NCBI GenBank assembly: GCA_031259035.1
Contig: JAIRLZ010000062.1
Coordinates: 1-15,936 of the forward strand
Source of the DNA: Treponema sp.
Lineage (GTDB): Bacteria > Spirochaetota > Spirochaetia > Treponematales > Breznakiellaceae
Direction of reading: 5' to 3'
Length of the DNA: 15,936 nt
The notes under the pieces were generated by a model. It was not told where the DNA came from. It saw only the letters and a list, made by a program, of their open reading frames with translations, and did not search any database. Positions 7,735 to 14,308 of this stretch are shown piece after piece. A program made the position numbers and the translations under genes. Numbering within the stretch: position 1 is the first letter of the stretch; each line of letters starts with the position of its first letter.

Positions 7735-7775
7735 TAGAGTTGTTCAGAAACTTCAGTTTCTGAACAACTCTATTA
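7732..7775. repeat. 44-bp near-perfect palindrome
   Basis: A perfect 20-bp inverted repeat (arms 7732-7751 and 7756-7775) with loop TTCA. The inner core GAGTTGTTCAGAAAC to GTTTCTGAACAACTC is bounded by TA on both sides (7735-7736 and 7771-7772). It forms a very stable hairpin on both strands. It may be a small non-autonomous mobile repeat, with TA as an IS630/mariner-type target duplication, or a bidirectional terminator. It lacks a GC-rich core. Confidence 0.7.
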
Positions 7776-7776
7776 T

Positions 7777-7872
7777 GGGAACCTCTAAAAACGCGAACCT
7801 GCGGTTAGCGAACCTGCGGTTAGCGAACCTGCGGTTAGCGAACCTGCGGTTCGACAGTTTTTAGAGGTTCCC
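7777..7872. mobile_element. 96-bp MITE-like palindromic element
   Basis: Perfect 16-bp terminal inverted repeats, GGGAACCTCTAAAAAC (7777-7792) and its complement (7857-7872), enclose four tandem 15-bp units. The 4-bp sequence TTAT lies directly outside both ends (7773-7776 and 7873-7876), as expected for a target-site duplication. It encodes nothing. The hairpin at 13402-13442 shares the GGGAACCTCT/AGAGGTTCCC ends and is also flanked by a 4-bp direct repeat, so these look like copies of one non-autonomous family. The mobilising transposase is not in the window. Confidence 0.6.
7793..7851. repeat. Four tandem 15-bp units inside the MITE-like element
   Basis: GCGAACCTGCGGTTA is repeated at 7793, 7808, 7823 and 7838; the last copy is incomplete, ending GGTTC. 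Each unit can fold as AACC-TGC-GGTT, and the last forms CGAACC-TGC-GGTTCG. Identical copies point to recent expansion; copy number may vary between strains. Confidence 0.85.
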
Positions 7873-8153
7873 TTATATAATAAGAGTATATCACGCTATT
7901 ATAACAAATACAAGCGTCCGCATGGAGGGCGGCGTCCCAGTCAGGCGGCAATACGGGAATATATCCCGCGCTATCAAAAGGCGGCGAAAAAACAAAGTCC
8001 GCTTCGCTTGACGATTTCATCCGGCTCATCATCTGCCGCCGGAAATCCGCAACTTTTACATGCAGGGCCGGTCAAACCGGAAGGGCAAGCGAATCTATAC
8101 CGGCGAAGCCGTCGCCCGTCTCAGTCCGGTAAAGAATGAAAGGTTCCGCGCCC
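7873..8153. other. Intergenic stretch before the bactofilin promoter
   Basis: No supported gene. A 65-codon minus-strand frame (7835-8032, starting MMSRMKSSSEADF) exists, but it lacks a good ribosome binding site and its last codons run into the 15-bp repeats of the MITE-like element. Small inverted repeats such as CCGGT-CAA-ACCGG (8067-8079) are present without a clear role. Confidence 0.3.
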
Positions 8154-8182
8154 TTGCCTTTTTTTTCATATCATGGTATTAT
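8154..8182 (+). promoter_or_regulatory. Bactofilin/pncC promoter, probably leaderless
   Basis: TTGCCT (8154-8159, 4 of 6), a 17-bp T-rich spacer and TATTAT (8177-8182, 5 of 6). The ATG at 8189 begins 6 nt after the -10, so the predicted transcription start coincides with the start codon. No Shine-Dalgarno sequence exists. The arrangement matches that in front of thrA. Confidence 0.6.
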
Positions 8183-8188
8183 ATGCCC

Positions 8189-8614
8189 ATGTCGAACGCA
8201 GAGAAAAGGAACAGACCGCAAGTGGTAACCTTCAGTGAAACCAGCAGTTTTGACGGACTGCTCAAATTTAAGGAAACCCTGTGCATCAAGGGAAAATTCC
8301 ATGGAACCATAGACGCCCAAGGCGCGCTCATTGTCGATAAAGGGGCTGTTGTCGAGGCGGATCACATATTTGTAACATCGCTCACCGTACATGGACGGGT
8401 CACCGCCATGGTCAGAGCCGCCGATAAGGTTGACCTGTTTCCGGGCGCGGAAATGCGTGGGGATCTTACTACGGCCCGCTTCCGCATCGCGGACAACGTT
8501 ATCTTTGAAGGACAATGCAGCATGACCGGCGTTGACAAGGAAATCGAGATATTTTCTCGCCCCATTGAAGAGATAAGAGCGGAGCTTCGGGGACAAAACC
8601 GCGAACAGGGATGA
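8189..8614 (+). CDS. Bactofilin (polymer-forming cytoskeletal protein)
   Basis: A 141-residue bactofilin, a cytoplasmic protein that polymerises without nucleotide into membrane-associated filaments and shapes the cell wall; relatives affect helical form in Helicobacter and Leptospira. The core beta-helix spans about residues 12-112, with the repeating rung pattern of short hydrophobic strands and glycines (LCIKGKFHGTIDAQGALIVD, KGAVVEADHIFV, LTVHGRVTAMVRAADKVDL, PGAEMRGDLTTARFRIADNVIFEG). A charged tail follows (IEEIRAELRGQNREQ). The start at 8189 was chosen because the frame upstream overlaps the promoter and adds non-family sequence; ATG 8183 is two codons earlier and would lie within one base of the -10. 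Its stop overlaps the pncC start (ATGA). Confidence 0.85.
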   Translation: MSNAEKRNRPQVVTFSETSSFDGLLKFKETLCIKGKFHGTIDAQGALIVDKGAVVEADHIFVTSLTVHGRVTAMVRAADKVDLFPGAEMRGDLTTARFRIADNVIFEGQCSMTGVDKEIEIFSRPIEEIRAELRGQNREQG

Positions 8615-9135
8615 ACGAAATCGCGGCGGAGGTCGTCCGAAAACTTGCCGCGCGCTCAAAAACGCTTGTCACCGCAGAGTCGTGTACCGCGGGGCTGGTG
8701 GCCGGCGCCATTGCGGCCATTCCGGGCGCGTCAAAAGTTTTGTGGGGCGGTTTCATCACCTATATGGCGGACGCGAAAACAAGTATGCTCGGTGTTGATG
8801 AAGCTGTTATACGCCGGTTCGGAGCGGCAAGCGGGGAAACCGCGGCGGCAATGGCGCGCGGGGCGCTTGAACACAGCGCGGCTGATATGTCCGTTGCGGT
8901 TACCGGTCTGGCCGGCCCCGGCGGGGACGGCGGCTCAACGCCTGTCGGCGAGGTATGGACAGCTCTTGCAATCCGTGAAAAAGAAAGCGTTTCCCTTGTG
9001 AGAACCGCGAATTTTCATTTTGAGGGACACAGAAACGAGGTGCGGCTTCGTGCTGTGGAAACGGTTTTACAGCAAATCGCCGCTTTTTTAGATGAACGCC
9101 AGTGTTCTAACAACGGCAAAAATACAAAAACATGA
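8611..9135 (+). CDS. pncC: Nicotinamide-nucleotide amidase (CinA C-terminal domain type)
   Basis: A 174-residue stand-alone CinA C-terminal domain. The family deamidates NMN to nicotinate mononucleotide, recycling the NMN released by DNA ligase. Signature motifs: LVTAESCTAGLVAG (19-32) with catalytic Ser24, PGASKVLWGGFITY (38-51), DAKTSMLGV (54-62) with the expected lysine K56, GAASGETAAAMARGAL (71-86), and VTGLAGPGGDGGSTPVGEVW (97-116). It starts inside the bactofilin stop (4-nt overlap, ATGA) with little ribosome binding site, so it is probably translationally coupled. The N-terminal MoCF-like half of full CinA is absent, as in E. coli PncC. The last 10 or so residues are hydrophilic and non-conserved. 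No terminator follows before the rho promoter. Confidence 0.9.
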   Translation: MNEIAAEVVRKLAARSKTLVTAESCTAGLVAGAIAAIPGASKVLWGGFITYMADAKTSMLGVDEAVIRRFGAASGETAAAMARGALEHSAADMSVAVTGLAGPGGDGGSTPVGEVWTALAIREKESVSLVRTANFHFEGHRNEVRLRAVETVLQQIAAFLDERQCSNNGKNTKT

Positions 9136-9154
9136 AATTTGAGCGTTTTATCCC

Positions 9155-9182
9155 TTGACAAAAAGGTATATCGGTGTAAAAT
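9155..9182 (+). promoter_or_regulatory. rho promoter
   Basis: Consensus -35 TTGACA (9155-9160), 16-bp spacer, -10 TAAAAT (9177-9182, 5 of 6). It begins 19 bp past the pncC stop. The predicted start near 9189 leaves an untranslated leader of about 310 nt. Confidence 0.7.
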
Positions 9183-9188
9183 AAAAAT

Positions 9189-9498
9189 AAAAGAGACGTT
9201 TCCGAAATTGGGAAAAGTCTCAATATAACGTTTTCTTTCCCCGAAAGAATGGTATATGAAGTCCTTCAGCAATGAATGAAAATAATGAACAAACTAAATA
9301 AGAAAAATATGTTTCATTCGAGCCTTTCCCAAAATGCGCGGAGCGACAGTTTTGGGAAAGCAACCTTAGATTTAGAGTGAAAAAGTGGGCTTTAGACCGC
9401 TTTTTCGAAAGCTTTTCTCAAAACTAACCGAGTTTTGGGAAAAGCTCACTCTCTAACTATATCATGGAACCGAAAGTTTTTTAGGAGGATTCTCTTTG
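9189..9498 (+). promoter_or_regulatory. Long structured rho leader with five hairpins
   Basis: No gene. Five inverted repeats follow each other: 9193-9221 (GAGAC/GTCTC plus TTTCC/GGAAA), 9233-9249 (TTCTTTC/GAAAGAA), 9324-9360 (11 bp, CTTTCCCAAAA/TTTTGGGAAAG), 9379-9406 (10 bp, A/U-rich with T5) and 9410-9446 (16 bp with one G-U). The 3' arms of three of them share GGGAAA(A)G, so arms of different hairpins could also pair with each other. E. coli rho is autogenously attenuated in its leader; the same logic here is inference. AGGAGG at 9483-9488 is the ribosome binding site. Two very short frames, 9249-9275 and 9272-9301, overlap as ATGA within it. Confidence 0.6.
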
Positions 9499-11247
9499 AT
9501 GAACAATAATAATAATGGTATAGACGTAGAAGCGTCTATTACGGAAGAGTCGCCGGATGAAAATCTGGCGCTAGATTCACCTAACGACAGTGAATCTTCG
9601 GGCTTGGAAGCGGTTGCGGACGGCTCAGAATTGGGAGGCAATTGGGACGCCCCGGCGGAAACGGAGAAACCCGGCAGGGTGGTCGTTAGAGCAAGGCCAA
9701 AAAAAAACTTGATAGACACAAAAGAGGGCAAAGCCGCTAATGGCGCGATGAATGGGGAGGAGTCATTGACGGACAACGGCGATTCGTTCCAGAGAACGAC
9801 GCGGACGCGCCATGCTTTTGCCCGAGTAGCGCAGAATCGCGGCGCTGAATCTATAGCGCCCTCTCTTTCGAACGCCTCAACTCCGCAGTTTGCGCAGCTT
9901 ATACCAAAATTGCCGTCTATGCCGGATCTTTATGGCAAACCGGAGCCGCGCAACGAGGACACCAGCAAACCCCGCCTGTGCATCAACGAGCTTATCAGGC
10001 TCAACATGATGGATCTGCGGGAACTTGCATCGTATTACGGCATTTCCCATGACGCTCTGGTCAATTTAAAGAAACAGGAGGTGATTTTCACCCTTCTTAA
10101 AAGCCACACGGATCGCGGCGGCGTCATCTACGCCTACGGCTCTCTCGAAATTCTGCCGGACGGCTACGGCTTCCTCCGCAGCCCCCAGAACTCCTACTTG
10201 CCCGGCCCCGATGACATCTATATAAGCCCCAGTCAGATACGGCTTTTTGCGCTGAAAACGGGCGATACGGTCTATGGTCAAATCCGCAGCCCCAAGGAGA
10301 GCGAACGCTTCTTCGCCATGCTCCATGTTGAAACGGTAAACTACGATTCTCCAACCGTAGCGCAGAATCGCATCCCGTTCGACAATCTTACGCCGCTGTA
10401 TCCGAACAAAAAGCTCGATCTGGAAACGGTCAGCGAAGACATATCCACCCGCATCATCAATCTGTTTTGCCCCATCGGCAAGGGGCAGCGCGCGCTCATC
10501 GTCGCTCCGCCCCGTACCGGCAAAACCATAATGATGCAGAAAATAGCCAACGCTATCACCTACAACCACCCGGAAGTCTACCTCATTGTACTGCTCATCG
10601 ACGAACGCCCGGAGGAAGTCACGGATATGGAGCGGACGGTGCGCGCCGAGGTGATTTCCTCCACCTTTGACGAGCAGTCGTCCCGGCACGTGCAGGTTAC
10701 GGAAATGGTCCTTGAAAAGGCGAAGCGCCTTGTGGAACACAAAAAAGACGTGGTTATCCTGCTTGACTCCATCACCCGTCTGGCGCGCGCGTACAACCAG
10801 ACCGTACCCGCATCCGGCAAAATACTCTCCGGCGGCGTTGACTCAAACGCGCTCCACAAGCCCAAGCGATTCTTCGGCGCGGCCCGCAACATAGAGGAAG
10901 GCGGCAGCCTCACCATCATATCAACCGCGCTCATCGAAACCGGCAGCCGCATGGATGAGGTCATTTTCGAAGAATTCAAAGGCACCGGCAACCTTGAAAT
11001 CGACCTTGATCGCCGCATTTCCGACCGCCGGCTCTTCCCCGCAATCAACATCAAGAAGTCCGGCACCCGCAAGGAAGATCTCCTTCTCTCCGAAGACGAA
11101 CTGCAAAAACTGTGGATATTGCGCAAGGTCATCAATCCCATGGATGACATCGAAATCATCGAATTGATAGTTGACAGAATGAAGAAAAGTAAGAATAATG
11201 AAGCGTTCCTCAAGTCGATGAACACCGGCAGCGCGGGAGCGGAATGA
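9499..11247 (+). CDS. rho: Transcription termination factor Rho
   Basis: The hexameric RNA-dependent ATPase that ends transcription. It has 582 residues against 419 in E. coli; the excess is an N-terminal acidic, Asn/Ser/Glu-rich disordered extension (about 1-155), as in several phyla. Then come the Rho N-terminal helical domain (about 159-203), the cold-shock-like RNA-binding domain (214-264, with DGYGFLRS), and the RecA-type ATPase: Walker A APPRTGKT (336-343; APPKAGKT in E. coli), LIDERPEEVTDM, Walker B VVILLDS (418-424), Q/R-loop region SGKILSGGVDSNALHKPKRFFGAARN with no run missing, and GSRMDEVIFEEFKGTGN. AGGAGG (9483-9488) lies 10 nt before this ATG. A TTG codon directly in front (9496) sits 7 nt from it and could also start, adding one residue. 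The neighbour is rpmE, as in many bacteria. Confidence 0.96.
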   Translation: MNNNNNGIDVEASITEESPDENLALDSPNDSESSGLEAVADGSELGGNWDAPAETEKPGRVVVRARPKKNLIDTKEGKAANGAMNGEESLTDNGDSFQRTTRTRHAFARVAQNRGAESIAPSLSNASTPQFAQLIPKLPSMPDLYGKPEPRNEDTSKPRLCINELIRLNMMDLRELASYYGISHDALVNLKKQEVIFTLLKSHTDRGGVIYAYGSLEILPDGYGFLRSPQNSYLPGPDDIYISPSQIRLFALKTGDTVYGQIRSPKESERFFAMLHVETVNYDSPTVAQNRIPFDNLTPLYPNKKLDLETVSEDISTRIINLFCPIGKGQRALIVAPPRTGKTIMMQKIANAITYNHPEVYLIVLLIDERPEEVTDMERTVRAEVISSTFDEQSSRHVQVTEMVLEKAKRLVEHKKDVVILLDSITRLARAYNQTVPASGKILSGGVDSNALHKPKRFFGAARNIEEGGSLTIISTALIETGSRMDEVIFEEFKGTGNLEIDLDRRISDRRLFPAINIKKSGTRKEDLLLSEDELQKLWILRKVINPMDDIEIIELIVDRMKKSKNNEAFLKSMNTGSAGAE

Positions 11248-11312
11248 ACCGCTCCGCCTCTAGAGCGGCTCTCTAGAGCGGTTCCGAAGGACGGAGCGGC
11301 GCCTAGCGCCGC
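11247..11312 (+). terminator. GC-rich hairpins after rho
   Basis: Starting at the last base of the rho stop, AACCGCTC (11247-11254) pairs with GAGCGGTT (11276-11283). Then GCGGCGC (11296-11302) pairs with GCGCCGC (11306-11312) around a 3-nt loop. The T tract is poor (CGTTTG), so this is more likely an attenuator or mRNA-stability element between rho and rpmE than a full terminator. Confidence 0.4.
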
Positions 11313-11393
11313 ATCGTTTGTAAGGGGCTGTGTATGAGGAATATAGAATTTTTTATTTTGCGCCGGCGGCGGCGCTATTAACAGGAGTAACTT

Positions 11394-11597
11394 ATGCAGA
11401 CAGGAATTCATCCCAAGTATGAACTGACAAAAATCACGTGCGCATGCGGAAATGTCATTGAAACTCGCTCAACGGTTAAAAATCTCACCGTTGAAATTTG
11501 CTCGGCGTGCCATCCCTTTTTTACCGGCAAACAAAAGCTGGTGGACACTGCGGGTCGTATTGAACGCTTCCGCAGGAAGTACAATATCAAAGATTGA
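11394..11597 (+). CDS. rpmE: 50S ribosomal protein L31
   Basis: A 67-residue L31 of the zinc-binding type: the four cysteines C16, C18, C36 and C39 are present (TCACGN, ICSACH), with the family start GIHPKYE and the FFTGKQKLVDTAGRIERF segment. It sits on the large subunit at the inter-subunit bridge. Because it carries cysteines, it is the form used when zinc is sufficient. AGGAG (11383-11387) lies 6 nt upstream of the ATG. A GC-rich hairpin (GCGCCG/CGGCGC, about 11360-11375) lies just before that site. It probably shares transcripts with rho, although a weak promoter in the 146-bp gap cannot be excluded. Confidence 0.95.
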   Translation: MQTGIHPKYELTKITCACGNVIETRSTVKNLTVEICSACHPFFTGKQKLVDTAGRIERFRRKYNIKD

Positions 11598-11599
11598 GC

Positions 11600-11613
11600 G
11601 GCGCCGTGGCGCC
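11600..11613 (+). terminator. Small hairpin after rpmE, weak terminator candidate
   Basis: GGCGCC (11600-11605) pairs with GGCGCC (11608-11613) three bases after the rpmE stop, followed by AGTTTAAAC. The T tract is short, so termination would be inefficient. Confidence 0.35.
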
Positions 11614-11833
11614 AGTTTAAACCTGCCTAAACACCCTCCGCCGCGCGATTTTAAAGATTATTGGAGGAAGCGTTTTGAAAATTTGACGTTTTGAAACAGC
11701 TTCGAATTATTGCTAGAGGAGTTGCTATGGAACGGCAGGTGGAATTTTAATCTTCAAAGCAAAATATCCGGCTTTTTGGATAATCGCCGGAATGTAGGTT
11801 TGATTTTCCCTTGTTGAGGTCTGTTATAGAAAT
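11614..11833 (+). other. Leader region before the 520-residue gene, with a tiny frame
   Basis: No annotated gene. A seven-codon frame (11727-11750, MERQVEF) has a strong AGAGGAG site 5 nt upstream, better than that of the large gene that follows; it may be a leader peptide or chance. TATCC/GGATA (11765-11781) forms a small hairpin. No clear promoter is visible. Confidence 0.3.
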
Positions 11834-13396
11834 ATGGCTTTATTTTTTTTTGAAAAATTGCAATCTCTTTTCTCACAGATGCGAGGGCAAGAATCAAAGC
11901 GTGAAGTCGAGAAAAAAAAATTATTAAGAATAGCGGCGCATGACATCAGCAAAAGCAGGTATAAAAAATTTTTTAAAATAAAAATCGAAGAAGCTGACGC
12001 TGAGATGGCTAAATTTTTCTTCGATATTTATAAGTCTATTGGCAAGGCTCAAGTATTCCTGCAAAAAATGATGCAATCTTCGCATTTCAAAGCATGCGTT
12101 GTCGAAAGTTTTATGGATGAAAAATTGCTCGGCATGTTGGAGAATCTCACGGCTGAAGCTATCGCGGAACGGGGAAAGACCATGCGTCCTGAAACGTTGG
12201 GAATTCAGATAAAAAAGGAGCTTGCCGCCTTGTTTGAGGCTTTTGACCCCAACGTCACCAAACATATTGATGATTTTTATAATATCATTCAGCGCTTAAT
12301 CAACTTTGTTACCTTTAATTACTATGATTTGCTCGTAAAATTTGACAATAACATGCTGGAAAACGACTTTGACTATCAACCGCAATTCACCAAAGCGCGT
12401 GGAGAGAAAATTTCCGGCAATCTCAAAGATTTTATGGAAGTGGCGTATGCCATGGACATAAGTTTGGATTGGAAACGCGCAATCAGGATAATCAACGCGT
12501 ACAAGAATGTGGAGATCATTTCTATTGAACAGTGGCATAAGCTGCTTGTCAAACTTCAGGACGTACAGAATTCAAGCATTTTCCTGCTTATTGTACGTTT
12601 TGTCGAAAAATCTCCGGTGTGGCAGGTGAAGCCAAACATTCCCAAGGAACGCATTGTTGGAGCGTGGCTGGAAGAGAGGCGTCTTGAAGCGCAGGAAGCC
12701 ATAGAGAAACTCCTCGCCATGAGGAGAAACGCGGTGGTTTCAGCGATTGCAACGAAAATTTTCGGCGATGCGGAGATGATCGATAAACTTGCAAATTATA
12801 CGAATGAAGCGAATGAGTCGTATCTTGCAAAAAAACTTGACGGCTATACCCATACTATTGAACTGCGGTATCTCAGGGCTTTCATGCAAACTATTTTCAA
12901 GAATGACGTATATCCTATTATTGATCTCTTTTTAGTGAAAGGACAGTGGGCGAACCATCCTTTATCCCAGCATATGTCCGAAGCGGTTCATTTGATTTTG
13001 GCAATTCCCAGAGAAATCAACGCTTTTGACCAGTCGCTCGCCTCGTCCACCGAATATGGCGATAAACTCAGATTGTACGTGGCAAAATCAGAGCGTGAGA
13101 AAAGTTATATAAAGTATTCTAACAATCTTTTCAAAACCATAAACAGCGCGGCTCAAGACATCATTAACAGCACAGGGCAATCGCTTATCGTCATCGGAAA
13201 ATATATTAAGGCGTTTATTGATGACAAGCAACAAAAAAAGCACGAATTTATCTTAAATTGGAAAGAGCTGGAGGCGTCGACGGAGATTGACATCCTTGTA
13301 ACGCTCCAGAACTGTTACAAAAAAATTTATGATATTATTCGGTTGCTTCAAATTTTTTCAAACTCGCTGGGATCCGATTCGAAAAACAAGGAGTAA
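11834..13396 (+). CDS. Spirochaetal helical protein of unknown function
   Basis: A 520-residue, almost wholly alpha-helical soluble protein: no signal peptide or membrane segment, many charged heptad-like stretches, an early basic segment (KREVEKKKLLRIAAHDISKSRYKKFFKIK, in parts at 22-50) and a mid-region with ILLIVRFVEKSPVW-like hydrophobic patches. It resembles the large treponemal conserved hypothetical family that I think is Pfam DUF5312; that family name is from memory and unverified. No catalytic motif is recognisable. The ribosome binding site is weak (GAGGT, 13 nt before the ATG). Codons 3-6 contain nine consecutive T (11843-11851) encoding FFF. Base composition is AT-richer than rho. 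It follows rpmE but its expression signal is unclear. Confidence 0.75.
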   Translation: MALFFFEKLQSLFSQMRGQESKREVEKKKLLRIAAHDISKSRYKKFFKIKIEEADAEMAKFFFDIYKSIGKAQVFLQKMMQSSHFKACVVESFMDEKLLGMLENLTAEAIAERGKTMRPETLGIQIKKELAALFEAFDPNVTKHIDDFYNIIQRLINFVTFNYYDLLVKFDNNMLENDFDYQPQFTKARGEKISGNLKDFMEVAYAMDISLDWKRAIRIINAYKNVEIISIEQWHKLLVKLQDVQNSSIFLLIVRFVEKSPVWQVKPNIPKERIVGAWLEERRLEAQEAIEKLLAMRRNAVVSAIATKIFGDAEMIDKLANYTNEANESYLAKKLDGYTHTIELRYLRAFMQTIFKNDVYPIIDLFLVKGQWANHPLSQHMSEAVHLILAIPREINAFDQSLASSTEYGDKLRLYVAKSEREKSYIKYSNNLFKTINSAAQDIINSTGQSLIVIGKYIKAFIDDKQQKKHEFILNWKELEASTEIDILVTLQNCYKKIYDIIRLLQIFSNSLGSDSKNKE

Positions 13397-13401
13397 CGAA
13401 C

Positions 13402-13442
13402 GGGAACCTCTGGAAACCCCTGTTGGGTTCCCAGAGGTTCCC
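13402..13442. mobile_element. Short MITE-like hairpin, relative of 7777-7872
   Basis: A near-perfect palindrome: arms 13401-13419 and 13425-13443 are complementary over 19 bases with one mismatch, loop CTGTT. Its ends GGGAACCTCT/AGAGGTTCCC are the same as those of the 96-bp element, and GAAC is found directly on both sides (13398-13401 and 13443-13446). It lies 5 bp after the stop of the 520-residue protein gene and could also act as a transcript-end structure. Confidence 0.55.
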
Positions 13443-13516
13443 GAACGCTGATCGCCGAACAATGTTCGCTGAACGTGTCGGCGGCGGCGCTTTCACCGTA
13501 TGTTAGAGAGGCTGTT

Positions 13517-14308
13517 ATGGCAGATATTGGCATGCAGGAAATCTCCGTTGGTTTCGGGGATATTGACACATCAGACAGGCTTACGCTCGCGAGAACGTTT
13601 GACTACTTTCAGGAAGCCGCAATTAACCACGCGGAGGAGTTGGGAGTAGGACGCGCCGCTTTGGCGCAGAGCAGGCAGGCGTGGATTCTTTCGCGGATCG
13701 GGGCGCTTATAGAAAAACGCCCTCAATTCCGTGAAAAAATAATAGTACGGAGTTGGCCTCGAAGCTGGGAAAAGCTCTTCGCCAAAAGGGATTACGATAT
13801 TCGGGATGCGGCGGGCAATGTCCTTGTACGGGGGCGGAGCGGCTGGCTGGTCGTTGACATTGAGACCCATCGCCCCCTGCGCCCCCAGCCTATCGTGGAG
13901 ACGCTGCCCAAAAACGAAGGGTGTGATGCGTTGAACGAAATCGCAAGCCTTGCCGTGCGGGAGAATTTGACGCTTGCAGGGGAACGAACGTCTTGTTATT
14001 CGGACATTGATTACAACGGACATGTAAACAACGCCCGCTACGTGCAGTGGATTCAGGATGTTACGGATCCGGACCTGTTGGTCAAGGCCGACAGCATGAG
14101 GCTGGACATCAACTACATAAGCGAAGCGAAGTTGAATGAAACGGTTGAATTGTGGAAAGCGCCTATAGAACAAGACTCTGCCAGCTCCGCCGGTTTTGCC
14201 GGCTTCGCTTATGAGGGCAGGAAAAAAAATGTCCAAAACGCGCCGCGGAATGCCGGCGGGACGACGGTCTTCCGCGCTGAGTTGAGACTGTATGCTGGTA
14301 TCTCTTGA
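13517..14308 (+). CDS. Acyl-ACP thioesterase
   Basis: A 263-residue double hot-dog thioesterase of the FatA/FatB family, releasing fatty acids from acyl carrier protein. The N-terminal hot-dog (about 5-125) includes VGFGDIDTSDRL, the ELGVGRAAL helix, WILSRIGALIEKRPQFREKIIVRSWPR across its strands, and SGWLVVDIETHRPLRP. The C-terminal hot-dog carries DYNGHVNNARYVQW: D165, N167 and H169. E203 follows H169 by 34 residues, the same spacing as the His285/Glu319 pair in plant FatB. Around residues 219-248 is a Gly/Ala/Ser/Asn-rich insertion not expected in the fold. The start was chosen for AGAGAGG (13505-13511) 5 nt before the ATG; a GTG 14 codons earlier has no such site. The 3' end overlaps the next gene by 17 nt. 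Confidence 0.88.
   Translation: MADIGMQEISVGFGDIDTSDRLTLARTFDYFQEAAINHAEELGVGRAALAQSRQAWILSRIGALIEKRPQFREKIIVRSWPRSWEKLFAKRDYDIRDAAGNVLVRGRSGWLVVDIETHRPLRPQPIVETLPKNEGCDALNEIASLAVRENLTLAGERTSCYSDIDYNGHVNNARYVQWIQDVTDPDLLVKADSMRLDINYISEAKLNETVELWKAPIEQDSASSAGFAGFAYEGRKKNVQNAPRNAGGTTVFRAELRLYAGIS

Noticed and set aside
7793..7851. CRISPR array
   Set aside because: The 15-bp units are directly contiguous, with no spacers and no cas genes.
7835..8032. Small minus-strand gene of 65 codons
   Set aside because: There is no good ribosome binding site, no recognised family, and its 3' end runs into the MITE-like repeats.
7049..8153. tRNA, tmRNA, RNase P or SRP RNA in the large gap
   Set aside because: I looked for T-loop, tmRNA-start and RNase P core motifs and saw none; the hairpins are better explained as repeats and leader elements.
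8060..8188. Upstream part of the bactofilin open frame
   Set aside because: It overlaps the promoter and encodes non-conserved basic sequence; the family alignment begins after the ATG at 8189.
10578..11411. Long minus-strand open frame opposite rho (277 codons)
   Set aside because: It is fully antisense to conserved Rho motifs and has Ser/Arg-rich low-complexity content with no ribosome binding site.
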